Assembly (NCBI RefSeq): GCF_000003605.2
Contig: NW_003158724.1
Coordinates: forward strand, 1,222,824-1,286,823
Source: Saccoglossus kowalevskii
Lineage: Eukaryota > Hemichordata > Enteropneusta > Harrimaniidae
Direction of reading: 5' to 3'
Length of the DNA stretch: 64,000 nt
This document shows, piece after piece, positions 60,467-64,000 of the stretch (position 1 is its first letter; each line of letters starts with the position of its first letter). A model generated the notes under the pieces. The model had not been told where the DNA came from. It worked only from the letters and a program-made list of their open reading frames with translations, and did not search any database. The position numbers and the translations under genes are program-made.

Positions 60467-63400
60467 CCCATGTATGTTATATTAAGGTGTCGGAGCAAGG
60501 CAAGTCAAACAAATTGTCGTATTCTGGTAATTCCCCCAAAATACTTGGGAATTTGTCGTTGACAGATACATTCGACTTAATTAACAACAGCACTATGAAA
60601 TAAAAAAAAACAACAAAGTTAACTGAAAATATGATCCAGTAAATGAACGAATGATAGACATTGAGAGTGAATTTCTAAGTTCTAGGAATACTACATGGTG
60701 ATACGTAACAAATAAATAGATTGAAACCAAGCGTTGGTCAGACAAGATAGAAAAATATGTGGCATCTAATTTAACACTAGCACTGTGTGCGGCGCATATA
60801 ATCTCTAAATTAAAGCGTTTATTGGAATACAATGTGATGAAAATGTGATTATTTTCTAGCGTGACAACTGAGAGATTTCTCGTTCGGCAACTCTTTCTAT
60901 TATATACAGTGATCCGTGAAATCATTACAGTAACAAGTCTAATTATTAAGTATTTTATTTGAATTGTCGAACAATCTCTTCAATATATTGGGTCACGACG
61001 TGCTAATTTTGTCTCGAACTATTATGGAATTAGATATCAAAAATATATCCAAGGATCAGAGGCGTGACATGTACGTGAACGCGCAGGCAAGCGTGTCAGT
61101 TTATGGACGGAAAAACGTGACGTGAGTAATATCAGACGAAAACACGAAGCGAACCATTGAAACCATTGAATTCGCGTTCAATTCACGAGAAAATATTTTT
61201 TGAGTCAGGTACGTTGTACACCAAACGATATAAAGGTAAATGTTATGATTGAACCAATTAAACGTTATCAATATGGGAATCTTGCTTGAATAGAAAGACT
61301 ATTGCATCAAATGTTACATGGTTCAATCGTACGTAGTTAAAGGCCCATGTCAGGCGAACCGATCAATAATCGTTGTTAAATCATAGGTGGTGCATGTTAA
61401 TTTTGACTTGTAATGGACAATCAGTACGCATAGGCAATTTATTATCATAATTAAAGAATGAAATGAGTGCTGTAATATTCTTAAGCAAAACAATTTGCCA
61501 AGAAGTTGGTGGAGATGTTTACAACATCGTGACTCCAAGTTATTAGGGATTTTAATGCAAAGTAGTGAATTATCTGTCCTCGATTTTCCAAGTATTATGC
61601 ACCTTTAACATATACGTAAATTGAGGCCATGATAAACGGCTGAATGTGCACTGGATGCATTCTTGGGGAGAATGCATTAATTTAAAAATACACATTCGAT
61701 GTTCACAGTCTTTGTCATTAACACTAAAGTACACATCTTAAATTACACATTGGTGTGCATATTTCCAGTCAATCATATACACTGAGGACCAGCAAAACCT
61801 GATATAAGCAGCGTAAATGGGTACAAAGCGTTGATAACCGACAGGTAATCAATATTATTCATGCTTTTTTTCATTAATTAAAATCACATTTCTTCTTAAA
61901 CATCCAATAATTATCAAAATAACGTACAGAAATGCATTCCGGTTTAAATGTATCGCGTACATTGTACCCTTTGTGACGTTCACGTACTTTAAAAGTAGAA
62001 AAGACATTTTTTTTCTATAAGTGGTAAAAGGGAAAAAAAGAAAACAAACCGACGTTTTCTTTTGATCAACAGATATGACTCGCGGTTAGAAAAGAAATCC
62101 CAAACGAAATTCAAAACTCTGATTGATGTAGATTTCTCATTCAATTCTTAATTGAGAAATCGACAATAACCACGGAGAAGGAGAATAAACAGATACTCCC
62201 ACGTGGACGGTACGAATTAAAGCTTCCATGTAATGCGCTTTTACCAATTGAAATGAACCCTCTACTGGATTCGAGAGAAAGGGGGAAATCTGTTGATCTA
62301 ATCTTGATAACAGCTTTACTTTAATTCATTAGAAGATTAACGATACCTTCTTGACAAATTCATTACTTTGATTACAGAGAAATGATGGCATTGACCTTGA
62401 ATTGATCTTGCAGGCATCCTCTCATTCCAGTGATGGTATGGACGCGATCTGGATAGGATAACGCATATTTATTCAAACAGTTTTTTTTTTCATTTTTCAT
62501 GCATGCCACACGATGTATTGTCTCTGGTCAGCAGGTAACGCTAGAAAGTACAAACTGTGCTGCTATAGTCAATTTCCCATGTGATAATAACATCCTTGTG
62601 GACGTCAAGTTGAGTCTTTGACGACACATTTATCAGTCATGCGATTATCGTCTTGCAAGTTGAACTACGTGAAGCTACATAGCCTATTTTAATATATAGT
62701 CGCTGCTTGCTCACGTACCGGTATCACCTCTGTCAGACTGAATCATACTGTCGGTGACCCGATGAAGTATCTATAGCTTACGCGCCGTTTCTCAATTAAC
62801 GTCTTCAAGATGCGAAATAGCAGGGACGTCAGAGCACGCTACAACGTAATATACGTCTATGGTTATACTTACCCAGACTTTATAAACAGAATTATAAACA
62901 GAATGGAATATGACTTAAGAATACTGCTTAACTATGCAGGATTCGCAACAAATTTTATTAAATTTTAGTCGCCATCCTCTTCATATAATTTTGCATGCAG
63001 AGAATGCATTAGCTATGTTTTTTTTCAGACCATATGTTCACATGATAGTGGTTCGACACCCGTGTAAAAAATGAGCCATGATAGTGCTTATATATTTGGA
63101 TAAATTAAACACTGTTTAGATTTCTTGATATGTTTCTGTTGGTTGTTGGCAATCCACGTACTGTTGTGTTCAATAAATTGCCGTGTTCACATCTGTTTTT
63201 TGTTTGCTCCTTTACAACGACAAAAAATACAGCGGCAAAAGAAAACTGACGTGTAAACGTTACACAGGCGGAATGAAGGTATCATCCCGGCGTAAATATT
63301 ACTCAATACTTATGCTGGCTTAAGAAAATAGAGATGGACACGTTATGCTGGTGTAAAGAGGATTAACTATGACGGAGTTTAAACCTCATCGGAAAGGGCA

Positions 63401-64000
63401 ACACCGGCCAATATTCCCAAATGACGTTGTAAGTGCATTGTAAATCCACACATGAATGTGTGTGCCGCTGTCAACTTTATTTATTAATAAGTTTTTCTTA
63501 TTTAAAACTAGATAATCGCAATATGTGTCGAATTGCTAGCAGTTTAGATTTGGTTATATTGACCTGTATGCGTGGCTAAACTCAAAATATTTGTTTTCTA
63601 CCACCAAGAAAAATCAACCTGGCGGACCTACTTCATTTCATTTTCAGTTGACTCACCTAAAGAATAAACAACGCCATGTAGACTACGATATGCAACTAGT
63701 TGTATATATATATAAAAAAAAAACAATTGACAAATCGCGGAATTCGCGATTTAAAAATATAGTCCAAGACTTCAAATGTATACAGCGGTGGTTTATTTTC
63801 ATGGCTTAAAAGTTCAGATGGTAATAATGAAAAGTTAATCCCCGTTCTCTAGATTACAATTAAGCGCGTTTTGTGAACATAGAATGAAAATGGTACTGTC
63901 ATGTCATGCTCACAGTTCTAAGTAAGCTGGTATCCGAGAGGAAAAGATATAATAAAGAAAAAAATAACTGTAGTAGATCGATTATTTCTCTCACTTATCA

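Larger units (their letters stand above)
56630..64000. other. 5' side of the minus-strand nAChR gene, no gene recognised
   Basis: It should contain exon 1 and the promoter if they are inside the window, but no ATG-led hydrophobic exon with a phase-1 donor stood out. Only chance frames and the hairpin at 60.44 kb are visible. Confidence 0.5.

Noticed and set aside
1-64000. CRISPR arrays, rRNA genes, retroviral or LTR elements
   Set aside because: I saw no regularly spaced repeats, no rRNA motifs and no polymerase, protease or integrase motifs.

Overview
The window is animal nuclear DNA. It is AT-rich and intron-rich, with long non-coding stretches, simple repeats, small dispersed repeats and two assembly gaps (14459-14508 and 27695-28545). 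Nothing in it looks bacterial, organellar or viral. The only genes I can name are Cys-loop ligand-gated ion channel subunits of the nicotinic acetylcholine receptor (nAChR) type. Their non-alpha sequences and the repeat content suggest a marine invertebrate from a lineage with many nAChR duplicates, such as a mollusc, other lophotrochozoan or hemichordate. I cannot place it more closely.

Layout: 1-10.4 kb has no gene I can support. It is either intergenic or intron 1 of the first receptor gene. A plus-strand nAChR gene follows, with exons 2 to 7 at 10442-20337. From 20.3 to 31.4 kb there are repeats, a GC-richer island around 26.1-28.7 kb, a few orphan ORFs or exon-like segments and the larger gap. 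On the minus strand there are two tandem copies of an nAChR block containing exons 3 to 7: cassette A at 33349-37508 and cassette B at 43683-47913. They lie in duplicated units of about 7 kb (roughly 31.38-38.61 kb and 41.87-48.72 kb). One exon 2 on the minus strand lies at 55584-55723. From 55.7 to 64 kb I recognise no known gene.

The main result concerns the minus-strand locus. Both 3' cassettes have complete open exons, good splice sites and identical exon lengths (45, 110, 203, 327 and 593 nt), but only one exon 2 is visible. The duplication seems to have broken within intron 2, so cassette A has no 5' exon of its own, and there is no assembly gap between the cassettes that could hide one. 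Either the two cassettes are alternative 3' ends spliced to a shared 5' exon, or cassette A is an unusually well-preserved 5'-truncated copy.

Both cassettes also replace the usual Gly-Glu before the M2 pore helix with Gln-Gly, losing the charge at -1' that normally helps select cations. The plus-strand subunit keeps Gly-Glu. All three lack the paired cysteines of alpha subunits. They would be beta-like or structural partners, probably in heteromeric receptors at the plasma membrane; this role is inferred from the sequence alone.
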